Shown here: in pieces, positions 18,622 to 29,800 of the stretch
Layout of the letters: each line of letters begins with the position of its first letter
Position numbering within the stretch: position 1 is the first letter of the stretch
Assembly: GCF_902170565.1 (NCBI RefSeq)
Contig: NZ_CABHXX010000069.1
Coordinates: forward strand, 1-64,000
DNA: 64,000 bases
Source of the DNA: Yersinia thracica
GTDB taxonomy: Bacteria; Pseudomonadota; Gammaproteobacteria; Enterobacterales; Enterobacteriaceae
Direction of reading: 5' to 3'
Program-made: the position numbers and the translations under genes
Notes under the pieces: model-generated
Told to the model about the DNA's origin: nothing
Databases searched by the model: none
Seen by the model: the letters and a program-made list of their open reading frames with translations, nothing else

Positions 18622-21600
18622 ATGCAGGTCAGCAGAAGGCAGTTCTTTAAGATCTGCGCTGGCGGTATGGCAGGAACCACGGTCGCGGCACTCGGCTTTA
18701 CGCCGTCAGTGGCGCTGGCGGAAACGCGCAATTATAAGTTGCTGCGCGCCCGTGAAACGCGGAATACCTGCACATATTGCTCCGTTGGTTGCGGGCTTTT
18801 GATGTATAGCCTCGGCGATGGCGCTAAAAACGCCAAAGAGAGTATTTTCCACATTGAAGGGGACCCGGATCATCCGGTAAACCGTGGTGCACTGTGCCCT
18901 AAAGGTGCGGGGCTGGTGGATTTCATTCACAGCGAAAGCCGCTTGAAATACCCAGAATATCGCGCGCCAGGTTCAGATAAATGGCAGCGAATCACTTGGA
19001 ATGATGCATTTGACCGCATTGCCAAGCTGATGAAAGAAGACCGGGACGCTAATTTCATTAAGACCAACGACGCGGGTGTGACCGTCAACCGTTGGCTGAG
19101 TACCGGTATGTTGTGTGCTTCGGCATCCAGCAATGAAACGGGTTATTTGACCCAGAAATTTAGTCGCGCTCTCGGCATGCTTGCCGTAGACAACCAAGCA
19201 CGTGTCTGACACGGACCAACGGTAGCAAGTCTTGCTCCAACATTTGGTCGCGGTGCGATGACCAACCACTGGGTTGATATCAAGAACGCAGACTTAATTA
19301 TCGTCATGGGCGGTAATGCGGCAGAAGCGCATCCGGTGGGGTTCCGCTGGGCGATGGAAGCCAAAATCCACAACAATGCCAAGTTGCTGGTGATCGACCC
19401 GCGCTTTACTCGTACTGCATCGGTGGCTGACTTCTATACGCCAATCCGCTCCGGTAGCGATATCGCGTTCCTGTCCGGCGTGTTGTTGTATCTGATGACC
19501 AACAACAAAATTAACCGCGAATACGTCGAGGCCTATACCAACGCCAGCTTGCTGGTGCGGGAAGACTATGCTTTCGATGATGGTTTGTTCAGTGGTTATG
19601 ACGCCGAAAATCGCAAATACGATAAAACCACCTGGAATTATCAGCTGGATGAAAACGGCTTTGCTAAACGCGATGTCACCTTGCAAGACCCGCGCTGTGT
19701 GTGGAACTTGCTAAAAGAACACGTCAGCCGTTACACGCCGGATGTGGTCTCCAACATTTGCGGCACACCAAAAGAAGATTTCTTGCAGGTTTGCGAATAT
19801 CTCGCCGAAACCAGTGTGTCCAATAAAACCGCCACATTCCTTTACGCATTGGGCTGGACACAGCACTCAGTTGGCGCGCAGAACATCCGTACCATGGCGA
19901 TGATCCAGTTGTTGCTCGGCAATATGGGCATGGCGGGGGGCGGGATTAACGCCTTGCGCGGTCACTCTAATATTCAGGGCTTAACTGACCTGGGCTTGTT
20001 GTCACAAAGCTTGCCGGGCTACCTGAATTTGCCGTCAGAAAAACAGCCGGATATTGATACTTACCTGAAGGCCAACACGCCGAAAACCCTGTTGCCGGGC
20101 CAGGTTAACTACTGGAGCAACTACCCGAAATTCTTCGTCAGCTTGATGAAAAGTTTCTACGGTGACAACGCCCAGAAAGAAAATGGCTGGGGCTACGACT
20201 GGTTGCCGAAGTGGGATAAAGGCTACGACGTATTGCAGTATTTCGAGATGATGTCGCAGGGAAAAGTGAATGGCTATATTTGCCAGGGCTTTAACCCGGT
20301 GGCTTCATTCCCGAACAAAAACAAAGTGGTAGCCTCACTGTCGAAACTGAAGTTCCTGATAACTATTGACCCGCTCAATACGGAAACCTCGAATTTCTGG
20401 CAAAACCACGGCGAATTTAACGATGTCGACCCATCGAAAATTCAAACCGAGGTATTCCGCTTGCCATCCAGTTGTTTTGCTGAAGAAAACGGTTCCATCG
20501 TTAACTCCAGCCGCTGGTTGCAATGGCACTGGAAAGGCGCGGATTCACCGGGCGAAGCATTGAACGACGGCGCTATTTTGGCGGGTATCTTTAGCCGTCT
20601 ACGTGATATGTACCGCCGGGAAGGTGGTGCGGTGCCAGAGCAGGTGCTCAATATGACTTGGGATTACCTGACGCCAGATAATCCAGAGCCAGAAGAAGTG
20701 GCGCAGGAAAGCAATGGTAAAGCATTGGCCGATATCACTGATGCCGATGGCAAAGTGCTGGTCAAAAAAGGCGAGCAGCTCAGCACCTTTGCTCACTTGC
20801 GCGATGACGGCACCACCGCCAGTGGTTGCTGGATTTTTGCCGGTAGTTGGACACCGGCGGGCAACCAGATGGCACGGCGCGATAATGCTGATCCATCCGG
20901 TTTGGGCAATACCTTGGGCTGGGCATGGGCATGGCCGCTTAACCGCCGCATTCTGTACAACCGCGCGTCTGCTGACCCTCAGGGTAAACCTTGGGATCCA
21001 AAACGCCAGTTATTGGAGTGGGATGGGGCTAAATGGGGGGGCATTGATATCCCTGATTACAGCGCCGCCGCACCGGGCAGTGATGTCGGGCCATTTATCA
21101 TGCAGCCAGAGGGCATGGGCCGCTTGTTTGCCATCGACAAAATGGCGGAAGGGCCATTCCCGGAACATTATGAGCCGTTTGAAACGCCGCTGGGCACCAA
21201 CCCGCTGCATCCGAATGTGATATCCAACCCAGCCGCGCGCGTCTTTAAAGACGATTTGGCTGCTATGGGTTCTCATGAGCAGTTCCCGTATGTCGGCACC
21301 ACTTATCGTCTGACCGAGCATTTCCATTACTGGACTAAGCATGCGTTGCTCAATGCTATCGCGCAGCCAGAACAGTTTATTGAGATTGGCGAAAAGCTGG
21401 CGGCGAAAAAGGGCATTAAGCAGGGCGATACCGTGAAAGTCAGTTCCAACCGTGGTTATATCAAAGCCAAGGCGGTAGTGACCAAACGTATTCGCACGCT
21501 GAATGTTCATGGGCAAGAAGTTGACACAATTGGTATCCCCATTCACTGGGGCTATGAAGGGGTAGCGAAAAAAGGCTTCCTGGCCAATACCCTGACACCC

Positions 21601-21669
21601 TTTGTCGGTGATGCTAATACACAAACGCCAGAGTTCAAGGCGTTCCTGGTCAACGTGGAAAAGGTGTAA
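18622..21669 (+). CDS. fdoG: formate dehydrogenase-O major subunit, selenoprotein
   Basis: Catalytic, periplasm-facing subunit of formate dehydrogenase-O: oxidises formate to CO2 using bis-MGD molybdenum, selenocysteine and a 4Fe-4S cluster. The 1015-residue product is interrupted by an in-frame TGA at 19207-19209, codon 196, exactly the selenocysteine position of E. coli FdoG (DNQARV-Sec-HGPTVA). The N-terminus is a Tat signal (SRRQFFK); the cluster cysteines are in CTYCSVGCG. The ATG at 18622 fits the family start; another lies at 18607. A SECIS-like hairpin follows the TGA. Automated callers may split this gene in two at the TGA. Confidence 0.97.
19207..19246 (+). promoter_or_regulatory. 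UGA-Sec codon and bacterial SECIS hairpin in fdoG
   Basis: The TGA at 19207-19209 is followed by a hairpin whose apical stem AGCAA (19224-19228) / TTGCT (19232-19236) closes a GTC loop, with the lower stem formed by the flanking bases. Bacterial SECIS elements lie immediately 3' of the UGA and bind SelB; selB, selA and selC are all in this window. Confidence 0.85.
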
Positions 21670-21681
21670 CGGAGATAATCT

Positions 21682-22653
21682 ATGTCACTGCAAACTCAAG
21701 ACATTATCCGGCGCTCCGGCACCAACTCCCTTACGCCGCCGCCACAGGCTCGTAACCATCAGGAAGAGGTGGCCAAGCTTATCGACGTCACCACCTGTAT
21801 CGGCTGCAAAGCCTGTCAGGTGGCGTGTTCGGAATGGAACGATATCCGTGATGAAGTGGGCCATAATGTCGGGGTGTACGATAACCCCGCCGATTTGACC
21901 GCTAAATCCTGGACGGTGATGCGCTTCTCTGAAGTTGAAGACGAAGATAGCGGCAAGCTGGAGTGGCTAATCCGTAAGGATGGCTGCATGCATTGTGCTG
22001 ATCCGGGCTGTTTGAAAGCCTGTCCGTCAGAGGGTGCAATCATTCAGTATGCGAATGGCATCGTCGATTTCCAATCAGAACACTGTATCGGCTGTGGCTA
22101 CTGTATCGCCGGTTGCCCATTTGACGTGCCGCGCATGAATAAAGACGACAATCGGGTGTACAAATGTACTCTGTGCGTCGATCGTGTCGGTGTTGGTCAA
22201 GAACCTGCTTGTGTGAAAACTTGCCCGACCGGGGCGATTCACTTTGGTACCAAAGAGGCGATGAAAGAAGTGGCCGCGGGCCGAGTGAGCGAGTTGAAAA
22301 CGCGTGGTTTTGATAACGCCGGGTTATATGACCCAGCGGGTGTTGGGGGCACTCACGTGATGTATGTTCTTCATCATGCTGATAAACCTCAGCTTTATCA
22401 TGGCTTGCCGGAGAACCCGACGATCAGCCCGACCATCACTTTCTGGAAAGGCATCTGGAAACCGCTGGCGGCGATCGGCTTTGCTGCGACCTTTGCTGCC
22501 AGTATCTTCCATTACGTGGGCGTCGGCCCGAACCGGGTTGAGGAAGAAGAGGTCGAAGACGATAAATCGGATTCCACCCCTTCCGATACGGCATCCAAGG
22601 CTCCTGAGCCAACCACCGCTGAGCACTCAGACGACGGGGAGACGCGGAAATGA
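21682..22653 (+). CDS. fdoH: formate dehydrogenase-O iron-sulfur subunit
   Basis: Electron-transfer beta subunit, 323 residues, carrying four 4Fe-4S clusters that pass electrons from FdoG to the cytochrome subunit. Cysteine clusters are visible: [35 protein letters not shown], and CTLCVD with CVKTC. One membrane helix near residue 265 ([21 protein letters not shown]) anchors it. The tail after that helix is an acidic, Ser/Thr/Pro-rich extension of about 45 residues, longer than in E. coli FdoH (300 residues in total). It starts 12 bp after fdoG and overlaps fdoI by 4 bp. Confidence 0.96.
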   Translation: MSLQTQDIIRRSGTNSLTPPPQARNHQEEVAKLIDVTTCIGCKACQVACSEWNDIRDEVGHNVGVYDNPADLTAKSWTVMRFSEVEDEDSGKLEWLIRKDGCMHCADPGCLKACPSEGAIIQYANGIVDFQSEHCIGCGYCIAGCPFDVPRMNKDDNRVYKCTLCVDRVGVGQEPACVKTCPTGAIHFGTKEAMKEVAAGRVSELKTRGFDNAGLYDPAGVGGTHVMYVLHHADKPQLYHGLPENPTISPTITFWKGIWKPLAAIGFAATFAASIFHYVGVGPNRVEEEEVEDDKSDSTPSDTASKAPEPTTAEHSDDGETRK

Positions 22654-23300
22654 AAAAAGAAAAGCGGATCCAGCGCTACAGTGCGCCGGAGCGAATCAAC
22701 CACTGGATAGTGGCCTTTTGTTTTATGCTGGCCGCCATCAGTGGTCTGGGGTTCTTCTTCCCGTCATTTAACTGGCTGATGAATATTTTTGGTTCGCCGC
22801 AGTTGGCGCGCATCCTTCACCCCTTCGCCGGGGTGATTATGTTCGCTGCCTTCCTGATCATGTTTTTCCGTTACTGGAAACATAACTTGATCAACAAGGA
22901 AGACCTCGAGTGGGCGAAAAATATCCATAAAATCGCCATGAATGAGGAAGTGGGTGACACGGGGCGCTATAATTTTGGTCAGAAATGCGTATTCTGGGCT
23001 GCTATTATCAGCCTGGTGTTATTGCTGGCCAGTGGCGTAGTGATTTGGCGGCCTTACTTTGCGCCCTCTTTCCCGATCCCACTGATTCGCCTGGCGCTGC
23101 TGGTGCATTCGCTGGCGGCGGTAGGATTAATTATTGTTATAATGGTGCATATCTATGCCGCCCTGTGGGTGAAAGGCACGATTACCGCGATGGTGGAAGG
23201 TTGGGTACCGGCAGCATGGGCTAAAAAGCACCATCCGCGTTGGTATCGTGAGGTTAACGCCAAACGGCAGCTCCAGAAAAAACAGGAAGAGAAACCCTGA
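22650..23300 (+). CDS. fdoI: formate dehydrogenase-O cytochrome b556 subunit
   Basis: Gamma subunit, 216 residues, an integral membrane diheme cytochrome b that hands electrons to quinone. It has about four membrane helices and the expected histidines ([37 protein letters not shown]). The start overlaps fdoH (ATGA) and its stop overlaps the fdhE start, so translation is probably coupled along fdoGHI-fdhE. Confidence 0.96.
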   Translation: MKKEKRIQRYSAPERINHWIVAFCFMLAAISGLGFFFPSFNWLMNIFGSPQLARILHPFAGVIMFAAFLIMFFRYWKHNLINKEDLEWAKNIHKIAMNEEVGDTGRYNFGQKCVFWAAIISLVLLLASGVVIWRPYFAPSFPIPLIRLALLVHSLAAVGLIIVIMVHIYAALWVKGTITAMVEGWVPAAWAKKHHPRWYREVNAKRQLQKKQEEKP

Positions 23301-24229
23301 TGAGTATTCGCATTGTCCCTAAAGATCAATTAGGAAAACAGAGCGAAAAAGGTACGACGGCGGGGAATATCCCGCCGTTACTTTTCGCGAATTTAAAAAG
23401 CCTGTATACCCGGCGCACCGAGCGTTTGCAGCAGCTAGCGCTGGATAATCCGCTGGCTGACTATCTGGATTTTGCGGCTAAAATTACGCAAGCGCAGCAG
23501 AACGCGCTGCATGACCACCCGCTGGTATTGGACATGCAGGCTGAGTTGGCGCAATCCGCAGCCAGCGGTAAACCGCCGCTGGATTTAAGCGTTTTTCCCC
23601 GTACTGACCACTGGCGCAAGCTATTGTCAGCGCTGATTGCTGAACTGCGCCCTGATGCGCCCGACCCTATTGCAGCGGTACTGGATAATCTGGATAAGGC
23701 GTCGGTACATGAGCTAGAGCTGGACGCCGATGCGCTGTTAAACCGCGAATTTACCCATGTAGGTAGCGAAAAAGCGCCCTTTATCTGGGCGGCGCTATCC
23801 TTGTATTGGGCGCAAATGGCCAGCCAAATCCCCGGTAAAGCCCGAGCTGAGTATGGTGAACACCGCCAATTTTGCCCAGTGTGCGGCAGTATTCCTGTCT
23901 CCAGTGTGGTACACATTGGCACCCACAGCGGCTTGCGTTATTTACACTGCAATTTGTGTGAGAGCGAGTGGCATGTGGTGCGGATTAAATGCAGTAATTG
24001 CGAGCAAACGCGTGATTTGAACTACTGGTCGCTAGACAGTGAATTGGCCGCTGTGAAAGCAGAAAGTTGTGGCGATTGCGGCACTTACCTGAAAATCTTA
24101 TATCAGGAAAAAGACCCGATGGTCGAAGCGGTGGCGGACGATTTAGCCTCGCTGATCCTCGATGCAAAAATGGAAGGCGAAGGTTTTGCTCGCAGCAGTA
24201 TTAATCCATTTATTTTTCCGAGTGAGTAA
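23300..24229 (+). CDS. fdhE: formate dehydrogenase assembly protein FdhE
   Basis: Cytoplasmic maturation factor required for activity of the respiratory formate dehydrogenases. The 309-residue product equals E. coli FdhE in length. The C-terminal half holds four CxxC motifs (CPVCG, CNLCE, CSNCE, CGDCG) that form a rubredoxin-like metal site. Last gene of the fdo operon. The polysaccharide locus starts, convergently, 152 bp downstream. Confidence 0.97.
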   Translation: MSIRIVPKDQLGKQSEKGTTAGNIPPLLFANLKSLYTRRTERLQQLALDNPLADYLDFAAKITQAQQNALHDHPLVLDMQAELAQSAASGKPPLDLSVFPRTDHWRKLLSALIAELRPDAPDPIAAVLDNLDKASVHELELDADALLNREFTHVGSEKAPFIWAALSLYWAQMASQIPGKARAEYGEHRQFCPVCGSIPVSSVVHIGTHSGLRYLHCNLCESEWHVVRIKCSNCEQTRDLNYWSLDSELAAVKAESCGDCGTYLKILYQEKDPMVEAVADDLASLILDAKMEGEGFARSSINPFIFPSE

Positions 24230-24332
24230 CTTTTCCCGAGTGAATCGGTTTTCTGGGGAATAACTTTCCGAGTGAATAAATAGGTCTACAGGTGAGTCAA
24301 TTTTCGATTACGAATCTCCCCCAATAATATTG

Positions 24333-24367
24333 ATTGTGCTGAAGATGAAAGTATCATTCAGCACAAT
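24333..24367. terminator. hairpin between fdhE and ugd
   Basis: ATTGTGCTGAA (24333-24343) and TTCAGCACAAT (24357-24367) form an 11-bp perfect stem with a 13-base loop between two convergent genes. T tracts are weak on both sides, so this is a plausible but not certain bidirectional terminator. It also marks the junction between the conserved fdo operon and the accessory block. Confidence 0.5.
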
Positions 24368-24381
24368 TAAATAACTGAAAG

Positions 24382-25554
24382 TTAGTTGTCACCAAACAAA
24401 TCACGGGTATAAACTTTATCTTTTACATTATTTAATGCATCAACCATCCGGTTACTGATGATTATATCGGACTCTTTCTTAAATTGATCTAAGTCAGTCA
24501 ATACTCGTGAGTTAAAAAACTCAGATTCTTTCAGTGTTGGTTCATAGATAATAACTTCAATACCTTTGGCTTTAATTCGTTTCATAATCCCTTGAATACT
24601 GGATGCTCGGAAGTTATCAGATCCACTTTTCATTATGAGACGATAAACACCTACAATCTTTGGTTTACGTTGCAGAATTTCTGCTGCTATAAAATCCTTT
24701 CGTGTCGTATTGGACTCTACGATGGCATTAATAAGGTTTTGTGGGACATGGCGATAATTTGCCAAGAGTTGCTTAGTGTCTTTAGGTAAGCAATAGCCAC
24801 CGTAGCCGAACGATGGATTGTTATAGTGTGTCCCAATTCGAGGATCCAGACATACACCATCAATAATTTGACGTGTATTCAAACCATGGGAGGCTGCATA
24901 AGTGTCAAGCTCATTAAAATAAGAAACTCGCATGGCTAAATATGTATTTGCAAAGAGTTTGATCGCCTCAGCTTCAGTAGAATCAGTAAACAGAGTTGAT
25001 ATATTCTCTTTAATTGCGCCTTCTTTTAATAAGTTAGCAAATACTTCAGCACGTTGGGAACGTTCACCCACAACAATACGAGAAGGGTGTAAGTTATCAT
25101 AGAGCGCGCTCCCTTCACGTAGGAATTCAGGCGAGAAAATAAGATTATCACAACCAAGAATTTCTTTGGTTTTAGCAGTGTAACCTACTGGTACAGTTGA
25201 TTTTATAATCATTACAGCATCAGGATTAATTTCCATAACATCCCGAATGACAGCTTCAATAGATGCTGTATTGAAATAATTAGTTTCAGGATCGTAGTCG
25301 GTAGGGGTGGCAATAATAACATAATTTGCTCCCTCATAAGCTTCATGCTTATCTAGCGTAGCTCGGAAATTAAGTCGCTTATTTTTTAAAAAATCTTGTA
25401 ACTCAGTATCAACAATTACCGACTCTTTACGGTTAAGCATCGCAACTTTTTTTGGAATGATATCCAATGCTACGACTTCATGGTGTTGCGAAAGCAAAAT
25501 ACCATTAGATAAACCTACATAACCTATACCCGCTATTGCAATTTTCACAGTCAA
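24382..25554 (-). CDS. ugd: UDP-glucose 6-dehydrogenase
   Basis: Converts UDP-glucose to UDP-glucuronate with two NAD. The 390-residue product begins [18 protein letters not shown] (Rossmann motif GIGYVG) and has the catalytic cysteine in [15 protein letters not shown], near residue 257. Last gene, in the direction of transcription, of the minus-strand polysaccharide block. With the upstream epimerase it would supply UDP-glucuronate and UDP-galacturonate. It is AT-rich compared with the fdo genes. In other enterobacteria ugd also feeds lipid A aminoarabinose, so a role beyond this locus is possible. Confidence 0.95.
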   Translation of the reverse strand: MTVKIAIAGIGYVGLSNGILLSQHHEVVALDIIPKKVAMLNRKESVIVDTELQDFLKNKRLNFRATLDKHEAYEGANYVIIATPTDYDPETNYFNTASIEAVIRDVMEINPDAVMIIKSTVPVGYTAKTKEILGCDNLIFSPEFLREGSALYDNLHPSRIVVGERSQRAEVFANLLKEGAIKENISTLFTDSTEAEAIKLFANTYLAMRVSYFNELDTYAASHGLNTRQIIDGVCLDPRIGTHYNNPSFGYGGYCLPKDTKQLLANYRHVPQNLINAIVESNTTRKDFIAAEILQRKPKIVGVYRLIMKSGSDNFRASSIQGIMKRIKAKGIEVIIYEPTLKESEFFNSRVLTDLDQFKKESDIIISNRMVDALNNVKDKVYTRDLFGDN

Positions 25555-25622
25555 TATTCTCAGTTACAAACCTATTAAAAATTAAAATAAAAATATGCAA
25601 ACCTGTTATTTTATCATTTAAA

Positions 25623-26627
25623 TTATTTAAAGTAACTACGATACCAGTCGACGAAATATCCAATACCCTCTTCAATTTCCACCTTCGGTGTATAATGAAA
25701 GTTTTCAACTAGATCATCAATATTCGCATATGTGTCAGTCACGTCTCCGGGTTGTAATGGTAGCAATTCTTGCTTTGCTTTTTTACCCAGTGCTTTTTCT
25801 AAGGCAGTAATATAGTCCATTAATTCTTCAGACTTATTATTACCAATGTTGTAAACACGCCAAGGTGCTTTGCTGGTAGCCGGATCTGGTATATTACTAT
25901 TCCATCCCTCATTTTTTTGGGCTGGTTTATCTAATACACGAACAATACCTTCGATAATATCGTCAATATAGGTAAAGTCGCGGCGATGTTTTCCGTGATT
26001 AAACACCTGTATAAACTCACCAGCCAAAATAGCTTTGGTAAATTTAAATAGGGCCATATCAGGACGACCCCATGGACCATATACTGTAAAGAAACGAAGC
26101 CCAGTGGTTGGTAGTCCATAAAGATGGCTATATGTATGTGCCATTAATTCATTCGATTTTTTTGTCGCCGCATAAAGACTTAGTGGATGGTTTACACTTT
26201 GATGAACGGAAAAAGGCACAGATGTATTCGCACCGTAGACACTTGAGCTACTGGCATAAACAAGATGCTCTACCCCGTTATGGCGGCATCCTTCTAGAAT
26301 ATGCGCAAAACCGAGAATATTGCTGTTAATATAGGCGAGTGGGTTGTCGATGGAGTAACGAACACCGGCTTGCGCTGCTAAATTGACTACTCGTTGTGGT
26401 TTATGCGTTGCGAAACAATCCTGGATAGCTAAACGATCAGCAAGATCAACTCGCAGATGAGTATAGTTTGGATGATTGATGTGTCTTGCAAGGCGATCTT
26501 CTTTAATTGCGGGGTCGTAATAATCATTATGATTATCTATGCCAATAACAGTATCACCTCGCTCCAGCAGCCTAAGAACAAGAGCAGAACCGATAAAGCC
26601 AGCAGATCCGGTTACAAGTACTTTCAT
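25623..26627 (-). CDS. NAD-dependent epimerase, probable UDP-glucuronate 4-epimerase
   Basis: A 334-residue extended short-chain dehydrogenase. The N-terminal motif is GSAGFIGSAL, the catalytic Ser-Ser-Ser and YxxxK are in YASSSSVYG and YAATKKSNE, and the block GLRFFTVYGPWGRPDMALFKFT is typical of nucleotide-sugar 4-epimerases acting on UDP-glucuronate (to UDP-galacturonate). Its neighbour ugd makes the substrate. The specificity is inferred from resemblance and context, not proven. Separated from the large glycosyltransferase gene by 176 bp containing a hairpin (26717-26750). Confidence 0.85.
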   Translation of the reverse strand: MKVLVTGSAGFIGSALVLRLLERGDTVIGIDNHNDYYDPAIKEDRLARHINHPNYTHLRVDLADRLAIQDCFATHKPQRVVNLAAQAGVRYSIDNPLAYINSNILGFAHILEGCRHNGVEHLVYASSSSVYGANTSVPFSVHQSVNHPLSLYAATKKSNELMAHTYSHLYGLPTTGLRFFTVYGPWGRPDMALFKFTKAILAGEFIQVFNHGKHRRDFTYIDDIIEGIVRVLDKPAQKNEGWNSNIPDPATSKAPWRVYNIGNNKSEELMDYITALEKALGKKAKQELLPLQPGDVTDTYANIDDLVENFHYTPKVEIEEGIGYFVDWYRSYFK

Positions 26628-26716
26628 TTATTTATTCCTAAAGCATTAATCCCAAGTATCTCAATGACGGTGCCGGTAACATGGCATCCCTTCTATAATA
26701 AGGGTGAAGCATAATG

Positions 26717-26750
26717 TATTACCCCGCATTCCATAGCATTTGGGGTAATA
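26717..26750. terminator. hairpin between glycosyltransferase and epimerase genes
   Basis: TATTACCCC (26717-26725) and GGGGTAATA (26742-26750) form a 9-bp stem with a 16-base loop. On the minus strand no clear T run follows. It may be a partial terminator separating wzm-wzt-methyltransferase-glycosyltransferase from the sugar-nucleotide genes. Confidence 0.4.
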
Positions 26751-26803
26751 TATCATTCTAAACTCACCGATCTTTAGAAATAAATGCAAATTAGTTTATG
26801 TTA

Positions 26804-29800
26804 TTAACTAACCGCGTTCTTAAGCCGTCTCAATCGATTTTTGATCTTGTGTGTAATACTTGGTTTCTGGATCATTATGGCGGGTGATTTTGCTTTTATG
26901 GTAGATACCAATAACGGTATTATGGATGCTTCTTTCTGCTGAATAAGATTTGCGCTCCGAACATGTAACCCCAGCAAACGCCGATCATTCGTGCCAAATT
27001 GCGAAGGAGACTTAGGATTCTCTATCCTGAGTTCAACCTTTAAATTACGGGATGATTGCAGCACTGATAATGGTATTGGAGCGAAGAGATCAGATGCGAT
27101 GCCATGAACAATCCATTTTGCGACTATTACATCATTAACCAGTACGGTCACATTGATCGCTTCCCCTGCCGGAGAGTAGCCGAACGCAGAGAAACACAAG
27201 GCTAAATTACTAACATGGGCTTGATCAAACTGGAATCCTAGGAAGGCTTGATTACCGACAGTCCAGGTACCTCCATTCTCACTGTTAGACCAACCTTTGA
27301 GCGTAAATTTATCGCTTTTCAGTGAGTGAGGTTCAGTATTGCGTATAAAGCTGATTTTATCACCAATATTTAACGAAGACATTCGCTTAGTTGTATGAAC
27401 ATCATCTATTGATTCAACTACTTGCTTAGCAGTTAATTGCCAGTCTGTTGGTTCATAACTTTTTGCTAGTTGAGTTTTTTCTGCCAATAACTCAGGGTTA
27501 AAACAATATTTCTGCAATGCTTTATACCAAGCAATACAATCTAAGGGGTCAATGTATTCAGCATGGTCAGGTGCGACTTCTGGTAATGAACCTGCATTTG
27601 AAGAAATACAGAACTTACCATATCGGCAACTTTCAGCGACAGGTAATCCCCAGCCTTCATAGCGAGAAGGGAAAACAGTGAAGAGACAATGGGTATAAAG
27701 CCAGTCTAAAGTCGCATCTTCAATGCCATGCAGTATCAGAACCTTATCTTTGAGGATTGGATTATCATTAAGGATACTTACTGCTTCTTCACCACGCCAA
27801 CCTACGCGACCAACCAAGACTAGTTTAGGTACTGCATCACCATATTCACTGATCAAACCTTTCCATAACATCAGTAAAAGAGAGTGATTTTTTCGCACAT
27901 CAATCGTACTGACAAACATAACAAATCTATCATCGCTTGCTAAATCTGTTAGCCCTTCTCTCTGAAGTTCAACATCTGGTTCAGGGTTAGAATAAACAGC
28001 TTCATCCCCTAATCTGAAAACAGAAATTGGACATAATGGTGTTTGAGTTTCAAGGCAAAAGTCCACAATATCTTTGCGGCTTTGGTTGGAGCAAGTCAGT
28101 ACCATGTCAGAAATCGTTAATATTTGACGACAATTTTCGGCAAATTGATCACCAACCCCTTCAGGGAATAAGAATTTCAGCTTATGTTGAATAACATCGT
28201 AAACTGTAGTGACAAGTGTTATGTCAAACATCAGTTTCAATGCCCATAGATCTTTTAGATAGTGAGTATTTCTTATCCATGCACCACCGAAGACGAGTAG
28301 TATGTCATCTTTTTGGAGATTACAGACAGAGCGTGGAATACTATCGTTAGTACTGGCATTTTTTTTGCCAGCAAAATTGCATATATTACCATTTTCAAAT
28401 TCAGAGAAACTGACTTCGATAAACTTACGATAGAATGAGTTCCAGACAATATAATGTATTTCTGACCCATAATATTTATGCAATTCATTTGCTAGCCGGC
28501 TTTCAACACGTGCAATACCCGTTGGCGTGGCGCTATGGTGTGCCATTGTTGTTAAATCAACAAAAATACGTTTCTTTCTTTGTCCAATGGTCGGTAATGA
28601 TAATGGTTTCTCAGCTTCTACTTTTAATGCTGATTCATAAGCATCTTTAGTCTGGATTGCATAATTTCCCCAACTATGCTGGGTACGCATTTTTTCTTTA
28701 AGTTGTTCTGAACGCGCAGATTTGAGTGTATTGGAATCATTCCACGCATCTAAAATTTTGGCTCGTATGTCATCAGGATTTGCTGGGTCAATATACCGGG
28801 CTAAATCACCAAAATATTCTGACTCTGATGATCGATTACTCAGAACCATATTACAACCTGCGGCTGCAGCTTCCAGGGCAACTAAGGGCGCACCTTCACT
28901 CCAAGATGGTAGACAGAATACTTTTGCACCGGCAAATGCTGAAGCCAGCATTGGGCTGTTAGCTTCAACCCGGCCAGCAAAGATAACTTTATCACTGCCC
29001 CATTTTCTTATTAATTCAGCGTAGTCAGAATCAGCTTCGTGTCCGATAAGAACCAGTGGAACATTAGTGTCTCGTAACGCGAGTGCAAGAAGTGCCTGGT
29101 TCTTCCTAGATTCAATTCTACCGACACAAAGTACATAATCTTCGACCCCGATGAGTTCTCTGAATAATTTGGGATCACCGTGATTAAATACCGAAGCATC
29201 AACTGGATTTTTGACAATACTTATTGAGGGATGCGAAATACCAATTTGCTCAAGTAGTGTTTTCTCAAGATCACTTAATAGAATTAAATGATTGGCATAA
29301 GAGGCTAAACGGCGCACAGATGCAAAATAATTAGGAAGAGGTTCACGTTCGAGCATCGGTTTCTTTCGGTGAGCCGTGATTTCACGCCGTAAGGCGGAAA
29401 GCTCTTTGTTAACATCGACAATGTCTTCATTATTCGACAGGATTTGCCTAACTTTGATGTTATAAAAATTTAACTCAGAAAGATCAAGGAATATAGGTGA
29501 AAGTACGGAGGGTCGATTATTTTTTTCTATTTGTCTTAGTAATACTTCACATTCAGTTGGATGCCAAACATTCAAAACATGAACGAGATCGACATTGTCT
29601 ACGGAGAAATTACGGTTTGAGATAAAATCAGCCGTTAAACCAATATTGCGCAAAGCTGCGACTGTTTTCGGTGCCCGTATTGAAGGGCCGCCCAACGAAG
29701 CCGTCATTTCTTGGCCATGAACCGCAACAAGTGCGCTGAGTTTATTAGTTGTATTAACAGTTTTCATTTTAGTATTTAGTATCTGTGGTTGATTTTCTTT

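Noticed and set aside
19207-19209. Apparent nonsense mutation splitting fdoG
   Set aside because: It is at the exact selenocysteine position, followed by a SECIS hairpin, and the Sec machinery is present.
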